Assembly: GCF_001511835.1 (NCBI RefSeq)
Contig: NZ_LN997848.1
Span: 2,880,001 to 2,944,000 of the forward strand
Source of the DNA: Magnetospirillum sp. XM-1
GTDB lineage: Bacteria > Pseudomonadota > Alphaproteobacteria > Rhodospirillales > Magnetospirillaceae
Length of the DNA stretch: 64,000 bases
Reading direction: 5' to 3'
Of this stretch, positions 27,165 to 35,663 are shown piece by piece. The position numbers were made by a program, and so were the translations under genes. The notes beneath the pieces were generated by a model. That model made no database searches. It saw only the letters and a list, made by a program, of their open reading frames with translations, and was not told the origin of the DNA. Numbering within the stretch: position 1 is the stretch's first letter; every line of letters begins with the position of its first letter.

Positions 27165-30100
27165 GCGCGCCTTCCTCTCCGCCATCACCGCCAGGATATC
27201 GGCGACCCGGCGCAGCGCGGGCCGCCAGGACCCTGATCCATCGGCACGCAGCACCCGCACCGATGGATACCAGGGGCTGTCTTCCCGCTCCATCGGCCAG
27301 TGCCAGTCGAAGCCTTGGGGGGCCAGGGCGATGACCGGCTTGCCCAAGGAAGCGGCCAGATGAAGCTGGACGGTGTCGTTGCCCACCACCACGTCGAGCC
27401 CTGCGATCAACGCCGCCATTTCCGCCAGATCGGCCGGCTGCGGAATAGGGCATTCCACCAGGGCGTCGGCCCCGTCCACTGCGATGCGGCCCAGATCGTC
27501 GTCATCGGCCAGGGCGACCAAGGCGATGGCCGGATCAGCTCCCAGGTTCAGCATCTCGCCCAACGGGCAACTCCGCCCCGCCTTGCGGCCGCCCCAGGTC
27601 AGCCCCACCCGCAAGCGGTTGTCGCGCAGCGCGCGCCGGCCGCGACCGGCCACCAGATAGCCGGCCGAGCCAGAGGGGGAGGGCGCATCGCTTGCCGCCA
27701 GCAGGCCGGGAAGGGCCGTCAGGCTGGTGCGCAGCGAACACGATGGTAGTGGCTCGTCCTCGCCCACCGTCTGCTCGATGCCGGGCAACTCGGCCAGCAG
27801 AGGGGCAAGCTCGTCGGGACAGGCGATGGTGACCAGCGCCCCCCTGGCCGCCAGAAGGGGAAGGTAGCGGGCCAGCAGCAGGGAATCGGAGAGGTCGCCC
27901 GCCGCCTCCACCAGCAGGGGGGTGGCGATGATCTCGCCTCCGTCCCATTGCGGCAGGTCCGGCGCCCGGCTGGGCGGCGCGGGCCGGTGGGCCAGCAGGG
28001 CCAGACCCTTGTCCAGCTTGCCGGCGCCCAGCAGAATCTGGCCAAGCATCCACTCCAGGCCAGGAGGGCGCGACTCCAGCGACAGCACCCGCCGGATCAG
28101 GGCTTCCGCCTCGTCCAGGCGTCCCTGGTCGCGGCGCAGCTTGGCGAGGTTGTAGAGCAGGTCCGCGTTCTCCCGGTCGACGGCGAGGGCTTCACCCAGC
28201 AGCGCATCGGTTTCGCCAAGCCGTCCGGCCTGCCTCAGGACGCCGGCCAAGTTGCTTATGATCGCCGGATGGCCGGTCCGGCCCAGGGCGCGGGTCAGGC
28301 TGGCGACGGCGGCGTCGCCCTTGCCCGCCATGTGCTGCATGACCGCCAGATTGGCGTTGGCCATGGCGCAGAAGGGATCGATGGCCAGGGCCTCGCCGTA
28401 CAGGCGGGCGGCTTCATTCACCCGTCCCGCCGCCTGCAGGGCGGGGCCGGGGGCGGCGGTTTGCGTCGCCCGCTCCGCCTCGGCCCCGACCAGCGTGGGC
28501 GAGGGCGGCAAGGCGGGCGGTCCGTAATGGGCATGGGGGGCGATGCCGGCGGCCAGGGCCAGGACCGGCCCGGGGCTGCCGTCGAAGGGGATCGGGGAGC
28601 CGCACGCCACCTCCTCGGCAAAGCGCCACAGCCCGTATCCCGCCTGGGCGAGGCCGTCGGCGGCGGCCGATCCGTTCCGATGCTTGAAGACGACGATAGC
28701 GGCGCGGCCGGCGAGGCCGCTGACCACGGACTCTTCCCAGCCGGCCTGTCCCAGCCGCACGATGACCCGGCACCGGGCCAGATGCGGCCGTTCGTCCAGC
28801 AGGGCGGCCAGCGGACGCACCGGCGTGGCGGCCGGAACCCAGTCGGGCAGGGCGAAGACCCGCGCGCCGCCCTTCGGCTCACGCGACGCCAGGACCCGGC
28901 CCTCCCCGGCGCCGGCGGCGGCGGCGATCACCTCCACCTGATCCTCCAGCCCGGCGACGGCGAGGCTGTCGCGCAGGATATCGGCATCGGCCCGCGACGG
29001 CTCCAGGGCGATCACCAGCAGGTCCGGGCAATGGTCCAGGGCCCCGAAGACGTGATCACCGCTGCCGGCTCCCACCTCCAGCAGCAGATCGCCGGGGGCG
29101 AGGTGGGCGGCCAGGAACGCCTCCATGGCGGCGCCGGTTCCCATGGCGCGGCGGCGCTGCTGCTCATGCCGCTCGGCGGCGAGCTGGGCCAGCATCTCCA
29201 TGCGCCGCCGGGCCTCGGCCAAGGGGGCGTCCCACCGGCCCGGCATGGGCTGGCGCAGCAGGCATAGGCCGGGATACCAGGGGGAATCGTCGCGGCCCTG
29301 CAGCCAGCGTTGATGGGCGGCATGGGGCAGCAGCAGCAGGACCGGCTTGCCCATGGCGGCGGCCAGATGGGCGGCGGGGCCGTCGGTGGCGATCACCAGA
29401 TCCATCTCGGCGATGCGCCCGGCCAGATCGGCGAAATCGGTGACGGTCGGGGACAGGTCGGTGATCAGGCCGGGGTCGGCCCGTTCGCGTGCCTCGGCCG
29501 CCCGTGGCCCGGTCTCGAGCGAGAACAGCAATGTCCCCGGCACGGTAGCCAGATCGAGCACGCGTCCGAAATCCAGGTCATCGGCCGGGCGCTCTGCGGC
29601 CCAGGCGATGCCGACCTTGACCAGGGTGGAGGCCGGGACACGGATGCGGCGGATGCGGCCCGGCGGGGCGGTCAGATAGGGGGCGGCGGGAATGGAATCC
29701 GGCCCGACCCGCAGCAGCCAGGGCAGGTCCTCCAGGGAGGCGACATAATCGGCGGTGACGTCTTCGGGCAGGGGAGGCCCGAGCCGCAGGGTCCGCGCCA
29801 CGCCGCCCATGGTCTCCAGAAGCGGGGCCAGTTCGGGCTGGACCAGCAAGGTGATGCTTGCGCCCCGTCCGGCCAGGACGGGAATGAAGCGGGCCATCAT
29901 CAAGGTATCGGACAGCCCCGATTCCGCATACAGCAGCAGGCTGGCTCCCTCCAGGTCCTGGCCTTCCCATGGATGGGCGGGCAGGGGCGGACGGGGGGCG
30001 CCGGGCAGCCGGTGGCGCCACTGGGCGTTTTCCCACGATTGCGTCAGGCGGAAATTCAGCATCAGCAGCCGGGCCTGGGCGAGGCGGGCCGGCGCATCCT

Positions 30101-30767
30101 CGTCGTCCAGGACCAGGGCGTGGGCGATGGGGGCGGCGGCCTCGTCGACCCGCCCCAGATCCATCAGGGTCTCGGCCAGTCCCACCCGGTGCCCCGGTTG
30201 TTCGGGCTCTAAGATGATGGCGGCGTGGAAGGCGTCGAGCGCCGCCTCGCCCTCGCCCCGGCGGGCCAGCACCCGGCCCAGCGCCGCCCAGGCCGGACCG
30301 TGCCCCCGATTGAGGCGAAGGGCGCGGCGCAAGGTGGCCTCGGCCCCGGCCAGGCGCCCCTCGTCGGCCAGCAGGCGGGCCAGGCCGCACCACACGGCGA
30401 CGGAATCGGGGCGTTCCATCAGCAGGATATCGATGATGGCGTGGGATTCGTCGGGCTGGTTGAGCTGGCGCAACGCTTCGGCCAGTTCCAGGCGGCAGCC
30501 CAGGTGTTGGCGGTCCATCTCCAGCAGTTCCAGGCAGAAGCGCAGCGCGTCGCGCGGCCGTCCGGCCAGCCTGGAGGTTTCGGCGGCGGCAAGGCGCGCC
30601 TCGGAATGGCTGGGGTCGAGTTCGATGATGCGGCGATAGGCTTCCAGCGCCGGGTCCATGTCGCCGTAGCGCCTGGCGACACTGGCTTCCTGCCATAGCG
30701 TATCGATGACCGCCGAGTGCTCGGAGAGGTCGGCGAATTCCAGATCGAGGTCTTCGATTTCGCTCAT
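27159..30767 (-). CDS. Giant TPR-glycosyltransferase-like protein with central methyltransferase-like domain
   Basis: About 1,202 residues starting MSEIEDLDLEFADLSEHS. Order: TPRs (about 1-235), a GT9-like domain (about 245-510, LVIATDGPAAHLAAAMGKPV near 460), a SAM methyltransferase-like segment (about 530-690, LLLEVGAGSGDHVF near 560), more TPRs (about 760-920), and a second GT9-like domain (about 930-1195, VVVGNDTVQLHLAASLGKPV near 1127). Both GT-like halves end with DSPWYP. It looks like two copies of the architecture at 4393-6066 fused around a methyltransferase. A role in protein or envelope glycosylation is inferred. It converges with spoVR and follows the ferredoxin oxidoreductase by 38 bp. 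Confidence 0.82.
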   Translation of the reverse strand: MSEIEDLDLEFADLSEHSAVIDTLWQEASVARRYGDMDPALEAYRRIIELDPSHSEARLAAAETSRLAGRPRDALRFCLELLEMDRQHLGCRLELAEALRQLNQPDESHAIIDILLMERPDSVAVWCGLARLLADEGRLAGAEATLRRALRLNRGHGPAWAALGRVLARRGEGEAALDAFHAAIILEPEQPGHRVGLAETLMDLGRVDEAAAPIAHALVLDDEDAPARLAQARLLMLNFRLTQSWENAQWRHRLPGAPRPPLPAHPWEGQDLEGASLLLYAESGLSDTLMMARFIPVLAGRGASITLLVQPELAPLLETMGGVARTLRLGPPLPEDVTADYVASLEDLPWLLRVGPDSIPAAPYLTAPPGRIRRIRVPASTLVKVGIAWAAERPADDLDFGRVLDLATVPGTLLFSLETGPRAAEARERADPGLITDLSPTVTDFADLAGRIAEMDLVIATDGPAAHLAAAMGKPVLLLLPHAAHQRWLQGRDDSPWYPGLCLLRQPMPGRWDAPLAEARRRMEMLAQLAAERHEQQRRRAMGTGAAMEAFLAAHLAPGDLLLEVGAGSGDHVFGALDHCPDLLVIALEPSRADADILRDSLAVAGLEDQVEVIAAAAGAGEGRVLASREPKGGARVFALPDWVPAATPVRPLAALLDERPHLARCRVIVRLGQAGWEESVVSGLAGRAAIVVFKHRNGSAAADGLAQAGYGLWRFAEEVACGSPIPFDGSPGPVLALAAGIAPHAHYGPPALPPSPTLVGAEAERATQTAAPGPALQAAGRVNEAARLYGEALAIDPFCAMANANLAVMQHMAGKGDAAVASLTRALGRTGHPAIISNLAGVLRQAGRLGETDALLGEALAVDRENADLLYNLAKLRRDQGRLDEAEALIRRVLSLESRPPGLEWMLGQILLGAGKLDKGLALLAHRPAPPSRAPDLPQWDGGEIIATPLLVEAAGDLSDSLLLARYLPLLAARGALVTIACPDELAPLLAELPGIEQTVGEDEPLPSCSLRTSLTALPGLLAASDAPSPSGSAGYLVAGRGRRALRDNRLRVGLTWGGRKAGRSCPLGEMLNLGADPAIALVALADDDDLGRIAVDGADALVECPIPQPADLAEMAALIAGLDVVVGNDTVQLHLAASLGKPVIALAPQGFDWHWPMEREDSPWYPSVRVLRADGSGSWRPALRRVADILAVMAERKARL

Positions 30768-30805
30768 GGGCCAAGTCAAACCCGGCCAGGAGCGCGAATC
30801 AAGGG

Positions 30806-33800
30806 CTATTCCGCCGCCCGCCTGCCGTCTTTTGGTGATGCGAGGCGTTGCAGCATCTCGGCCATCTCGGCCCGGACTTCGGCGGCGGCCTTCAGCTTGA
30901 TGGGGCCGAACCCACGGATGCGTCGCGGTGCCGAGGCGATCTCCACCGCCAGATCATGGGTGTCGGCGGCCAGATGGGCCAGGATGGTCTCGACCGCGCT
31001 CTCGAACTCGGCGATCAGGTGGCGTTCCAGCTTGCGCTCCGCGCTGCCGCCGAACGGGTCCAGCGCCGTGCCACGCAATCCCTTGAGGCGGGCGAGCAGC
31101 GGCATCAGGCGCAGCACCCAGGGGCCGAAGCGGCGCTTTTCAGCTCCCATGAAGGGCGGGGCCAGATGGATTTCCAGACGCTTCCAATCCTCGAACTGCT
31201 CCTTGAGCGAGGTGGTGAAGGCCGGGTCGGAATAGAGCCGGGCCACCTCGTACTCGTCCTTGTAGCTCATCAGCTTGGCTGCCGAGCGGGCCACCGCCTC
31301 GGTCAGGCTCTCCATGCCGGGCAGGACGGCGTTTTCCGCCGCCCTGACCCGGTCCACCAGGGCGCGGTAGCGGGACGCCCAGGCGGCGTTCTGGTAGCCG
31401 GTAAGATGGGCCACCCGGCGTTCGATGAGTTCGTCCAGGGTCTCGGACAGGCGGCGATGGTCGTTGCCGCCTACCGGCGGCGCGGCCATGCGCTCCACCG
31501 CGCCCAAGTCATGGGCGGCGAGGCGGCCCCAGCGGAAGGCCTGGACGTTGAAGTCCACCATGGCGCCGTTCAGCTCGACGGCGCGCAGGATGGAATCCTC
31601 GGACAGGGGGATGCGGCCCTTCTGCCAGGCATAGCCCACCAGGAACATGTTGGTGGCCAGCGCGTCGCCCAGCAGGGTGGTGGCCAGCCGGGTCGCCTCG
31701 ACGAATTCGGATTCGCCGCCCACCTGATCCCTGATGGTGTCCTCCATGCTCCGCGCCGGGAAGTCCAGATCGGGGGCGTGGGTGAAGGTGGCGGGCATGG
31801 ATTCGTGGCGGTTGACCACGGCGAAGGATTTGCCGGGCTTCAGCTTGGCCAGGGTGTCGAAGCCGGCCGCCACCACCATGTCGCAGGCGAGCAGCAGGCG
31901 GGCCTGGCCGGCGGCGATGCGCACGGCGTGCAGGCGGGCGGGATCGTCGCAGATGCGCACATGGCTCATCACCGCGCCGTTCTTCTGGGCCAGTCCGGTC
32001 TGGTCCAGCGAGGTGACGCCCTTGCCTTCCAGATGGGCGGCCATGCCCAGGACCTCGGCCACCGTCACCACGCCGGTGCCGCCGATGCCGGTGACGATGA
32101 TGCCGTAGGGTTCGGCGGCGCCGGGTAGAGCGGGGGCGGGCAGGGAGGTGAGGTCGGCCTCGCCCCGGCCGGTCAGCCGGCGGATATGGGCGCCCTTGAC
32201 CGAGACGAAGCTGGGGCAGAAGCCCTTGACGCAGGAAAAGTCCTTGTTGCACGACGACTGGTCGATGGCGCGCTTTCTGCCCCATTCGGTCTCGACCGGG
32301 ATCACGGCGACGCAATTGCTTTGCACGCCGCAATCGCCGCAGCCCTCGCAGACCTTCTCGTTGATGAAGATGCGCTCGTCGGGGTCGGGCATCAGGCCGC
32401 GCTTACGACGGCGGCGCTTCTCGGCGGCGCAGGTCTGGTCGTAGATCAGCACGCTGACGCCCTGTTCCTCGCGCAAGCTCCGCTGCAAGGCATCCAGGGT
32501 GTCGCGGTGGTGGATGGTGGTACCCGAGGGGAAGCTGCCGGCCGGGTATTTGTCGGGATCGTCGGAGACCACGGCGATGCGCTTGACGCCCTCGGCGCGG
32601 ACCTGGGCGGCCATGGCGGCCACCGAGAAGGCGGATTCGGCCGGTTGGCCGCCGGTCATGGCCACGGCGTCGTTGTAGAGGATCTTGTAGGTGATGTTGA
32701 CCTTGGCGGCCAGCGCGGCGCGGATGGCCAGCGAGCCGGAATGGGTGTAGGTGCCGTCGCCTAAGTTCTGGAACATGTGGGTGCGCGACGTGAAGGGGGC
32801 CTGGCCGATCCAGGTGGCGCCCTCGCCGCCCATATGGGTGTAGGTCAGGGTCTCGCGGTCCATCCAGGTGGCCATGAAATGGCAGCCGATGCCGGCCATG
32901 GCCTGGCTGCCCTCGGGGATGTTGGTGGACGTGTTGTGGGGGCAGCCGGCGCAGAAATAGGGAATGCGGGTGAAGCCCTGGGGGATGGCGGCCAGGCGCC
33001 GCTCCTTGTCGGCCAGGAAGTCCAGGCGCTCCTTGACCCGGAGCGAGGTGTAGAAGCGGCCGATGCGGCCCGCGATGACCCGGGCGATCATGGCCGGGGT
33101 CAGCTCGCCATAGGGCGGCAGGGCCCAGGCGCCGCTCTCGTCGTGTTCGCCCACCACGCGGGGGCGGACGTCTTCGCGCCAGTTGTAGAGCTGGGCCTTG
33201 AGCTGCTCCTCGATGATTGCGCGCTTTTCCTCCACCACCAGGATCTCGTCCAGCCCCTCGGCGAAGGCGCGGATGCCGCTGGGCTCCAAGGGCCAGCTCA
33301 TGCCCACCTTGTAGAGGCGGATGCCGATCTCGGCGGCGTGGCGCTCGTCGATGCCAAGATCCGCCAGGGCTTGCATGACGTCCAAATACGACTTGCCGGT
33401 GGTGACGATGCCGAAGCGGGGCGAAGGCGAATCGATGATCGTGCGGTCGATGCGGTTGGCCTTGGCGAAGGCCAGGGCCGCCGGAATGCGCTGCGCCATC
33501 AGCCGGTGTTCCTGTTCCAGGAACTTGTCGGGCCAGCGGATGTTGAGGCCGCCCTGCGGCATCTTGAAATCGTCGGGCGTGACGAACACCTGGCGCCAGG
33601 GATCGATGGTCACCGAGGCCGAGCTTTCCACCGTCTCGGAAATGGCCTTCATGCCCACCCACAGACCGGAAAAGCGCGACAGCGCCCAGCCGAACAGGCC
33701 GAAATCCACCACCTCCTGCACGCCCGCCGGATTGAGTACCGGCATCTGGGCGGCCATGAAGACGTGCTCGCTTTGATGGGCCAGCGTCGAGGACTTGGCG

Positions 33801-34249
33801 CCGTGGTCGTCGCCGGCCAGCACCAATACGCCGCCATGGAGGGCGGCGCCGGCGGAATTGGCGTGCTTGAAGACGTCGACGCTGCGGTCCAGCCCGGGGC
33901 CCTTGCCGTACCACATGGCGAAGACGCCGTCATGGGTGGGGCCCTTGAACAGGCCGATCTGCTGGGTGCCCCAGATGGCGGTGGCGGCCAGATCCTCGTT
34001 GAGGCCGGGCTGGAAGCGCACGGCGTGGCGCTCCAGATGGGCCGCCGCCCGCCACAATTCCTTGTCGAGGCCGCCGAGCGGCGATCCACGGTAGCCGGAC
34101 ACGAAGCCGCCGGTATTGAGCCCGGCGGCCCGGTCGCGCAGATGCTGCAGCATGGGCAGCTTGACCAGCGCCTGGATGCCCGACAGGTAAACGCGGCCCT
34201 GCTGCTGCAGGTACTTGTCGTCCAAGGTGACGGCGGTGGCGACGGTCAT
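30806..34249 (-). CDS. Indolepyruvate ferredoxin oxidoreductase family, single-chain alpha-gamma type
   Basis: 1,147 residues, the length of the fused 2-oxoacid:ferredoxin oxidoreductases. The N-terminal half has GGFVSGYRGSPLGGLDKELW and the TPP-domain stretch IPYFCAGCPHNTSTNIPEGS. Next is a Cys-rich ferredoxin-like segment, CEGCGDCGVQSNC with SCNKDFSCVKGFCPS, for [4Fe-4S] clusters. The gamma-type domain is GIIVTGIGGTGVVTVAEVLG. These enzymes decarboxylate aryl pyruvates (indole-, phenyl-, hydroxyphenylpyruvate) to aryl-acetyl-CoA, making reduced ferredoxin. That could funnel aromatic amino acids toward benzoyl-CoA, but the substrate is not provable here. Confidence 0.9.
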   Translation of the reverse strand: MTVATAVTLDDKYLQQQGRVYLSGIQALVKLPMLQHLRDRAAGLNTGGFVSGYRGSPLGGLDKELWRAAAHLERHAVRFQPGLNEDLAATAIWGTQQIGLFKGPTHDGVFAMWYGKGPGLDRSVDVFKHANSAGAALHGGVLVLAGDDHGAKSSTLAHQSEHVFMAAQMPVLNPAGVQEVVDFGLFGWALSRFSGLWVGMKAISETVESSASVTIDPWRQVFVTPDDFKMPQGGLNIRWPDKFLEQEHRLMAQRIPAALAFAKANRIDRTIIDSPSPRFGIVTTGKSYLDVMQALADLGIDERHAAEIGIRLYKVGMSWPLEPSGIRAFAEGLDEILVVEEKRAIIEEQLKAQLYNWREDVRPRVVGEHDESGAWALPPYGELTPAMIARVIAGRIGRFYTSLRVKERLDFLADKERRLAAIPQGFTRIPYFCAGCPHNTSTNIPEGSQAMAGIGCHFMATWMDRETLTYTHMGGEGATWIGQAPFTSRTHMFQNLGDGTYTHSGSLAIRAALAAKVNITYKILYNDAVAMTGGQPAESAFSVAAMAAQVRAEGVKRIAVVSDDPDKYPAGSFPSGTTIHHRDTLDALQRSLREEQGVSVLIYDQTCAAEKRRRRKRGLMPDPDERIFINEKVCEGCGDCGVQSNCVAVIPVETEWGRKRAIDQSSCNKDFSCVKGFCPSFVSVKGAHIRRLTGRGEADLTSLPAPALPGAAEPYGIIVTGIGGTGVVTVAEVLGMAAHLEGKGVTSLDQTGLAQKNGAVMSHVRICDDPARLHAVRIAAGQARLLLACDMVVAAGFDTLAKLKPGKSFAVVNRHESMPATFTHAPDLDFPARSMEDTIRDQVGGESEFVEATRLATTLLGDALATNMFLVGYAWQKGRIPLSEDSILRAVELNGAMVDFNVQAFRWGRLAAHDLGAVERMAAPPVGGNDHRRLSETLDELIERRVAHLTGYQNAAWASRYRALVDRVRAAENAVLPGMESLTEAVARSAAKLMSYKDEYEVARLYSDPAFTTSLKEQFEDWKRLEIHLAPPFMGAEKRRFGPWVLRLMPLLARLKGLRGTALDPFGGSAERKLERHLIAEFESAVETILAHLAADTHDLAVEIASAPRRIRGFGPIKLKAAAEVRAEMAEMLQRLASPKDGRRAAE

Positions 34250-34451
34250 GGCGGTGGCCTCGAAGCGACCCTATGGCTTGAAGGTAATGACCGAGCCTTG
34301 CGGTGGAAAGAGCCGGGGCGAAAATAGCAATGAACGCAATGCGGCCGGGCCTGGGCGGCAAGGAAATTGCGGTTCCATGACGAAATACGGGGGATGATTT
34401 CCGCCCCCGATCAAGCTATATGGAAGCGCTTGTGCTTGAAGGGTTCCCGGG

Positions 34452-35432
34452 ATGACGATCCTTGTTACCGGCGCTGCCGGATTTATCGGTTATCACACCT
34501 CTCTGCGCCTGCTGGCCCGTGGCGAGCGGGTGCTCGGCGTCGATTGCATCAGCCCCTATTACGACGTCAGGCTGAAGCATACCCGCCTGGACCATCTGCG
34601 CCGGCACGAGGGCTTCTCGTTCGTGCAGGCCGACATCGCCGACCGGGCCGCCATGGAAGAGGTGGCGCGGACCCATTCCGAGGTGACCGCCTACATCAAT
34701 CTGGCCGCCCAGGCCGGCGTGCGTCATTCGCTGACCGCCCCCTTCGACTACACCCATTCCAACATCGAAGGGCATCTGGTGATGCTGGAGATGGCGCGCG
34801 CCAATCCGAAGTGCCGCCACTTCGTCTACGCCAGTTCGTCCTCGGTCTACGGCGCCAACACCAAGCTGCCGTTCTCGGTCGAGGACCGGGTGGATGCCCC
34901 CATCTCGCTCTATGCCGCCTCCAAGCGGTCGGGCGAGCTGATGAGCCATTCCTATAGCCATCTGTTCCGCATCCCCACCACCGGACTGCGCTTCTTCACC
35001 GTCTACGGCCCCTGGGGCCGCCCCGACATGGCCGCCTATCTGTTCGCCGACGCCATCGTCGCCGGCCAGCCCATCAAGGTCTTCAACAACGGCGACATGC
35101 GCCGTGACTTCACCTATATCGACGACATCGTCTCTGGCGTGGTCGGCGTGCTGGACAATCCGCCGGCCGACGACGGCAAGACTCCGCCCTGCCGCCTGTA
35201 CAACATCGGCAACAACAATTCCGAACGGCTGATGGATTTCATCGGCCTGGTGGAAAGCTCGCTGGGCAGGAAGGCGACCTATGATTTCCACCCCATGCAG
35301 CCGGGGGACGTCAAGGAGACTTACGCCGACATCTCGGCCATTCAGCGCGATGTGGGCTTCGCGCCCACCACGCCCATCAGCGTCGGCGTTCCCAACTTCA
35401 TCGCCTGGTACAAGCAGTACCACGGGCTGTAG
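34452..35432 (+). CDS. NAD-dependent epimerase, UDP-glucuronate 4-epimerase-like
   Basis: 326 residues of the extended SDR family. The NAD loop is LVTGAAGFIGYHTSLRLL, the catalytic Ser is in FVYASSSSVYGANTKLPF and the YxxxK pair is YAASKRSGEL. The segment VDCISPYYDVRLKHTRLDHL is typical of UDP-glucuronate 4-epimerases (CapI/GlaE), which make UDP-galacturonate for capsule or LPS. It starts at ATG 34452. It is divergent from the ferredoxin oxidoreductase gene across 202 bp and is followed by a terminator. Other nucleotide-sugar epimerases cannot be fully excluded. Confidence 0.9.
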   Translation: MTILVTGAAGFIGYHTSLRLLARGERVLGVDCISPYYDVRLKHTRLDHLRRHEGFSFVQADIADRAAMEEVARTHSEVTAYINLAAQAGVRHSLTAPFDYTHSNIEGHLVMLEMARANPKCRHFVYASSSSVYGANTKLPFSVEDRVDAPISLYAASKRSGELMSHSYSHLFRIPTTGLRFFTVYGPWGRPDMAAYLFADAIVAGQPIKVFNNGDMRRDFTYIDDIVSGVVGVLDNPPADDGKTPPCRLYNIGNNNSERLMDFIGLVESSLGRKATYDFHPMQPGDVKETYADISAIQRDVGFAPTTPISVGVPNFIAWYKQYHGL

Positions 35433-35447
35433 CCCTTTCTGAGGGGT

Positions 35448-35469
35448 GGGGCTGGTCAAAAGCCCCTTT
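35448..35469 (+). terminator. Terminator of the epimerase gene
   Basis: GGGGCT / AGCCCC stem (35448-35453, 35461-35466) with a 7-base loop and TTT after it, 15 bp behind the stop codon. Confidence 0.65.
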
Positions 35470-35600
35470 CATTCCAATCTATATGCAAGTTGACATGCAT
35501 TTCGCCGGCGGCAGGTATTCGCCGGCGACCATGCCTGTTGATTCCGTGCCCTAAAATGAGATCCGCAAATATGGCGACAATAATCGGCAAAGTTTGTTTC

Positions 35601-35629
35601 TTGGAGGCGTAGGTAATTTTAGGTATATT
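35601..35629 (+). promoter_or_regulatory. Candidate promoter of the 35664 gene
   Basis: TTGGAG at 35601-35606, a 17-bp gap and TATATT at 35624-35629 lie in a notably A+T-rich patch 35 bp before the start codon. The -10 is good and the -35 is weak. Confidence 0.35.
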
Positions 35630-35663
35630 CGATGCGGGAAGTGACTATGGGCGGGAGGGCAGA

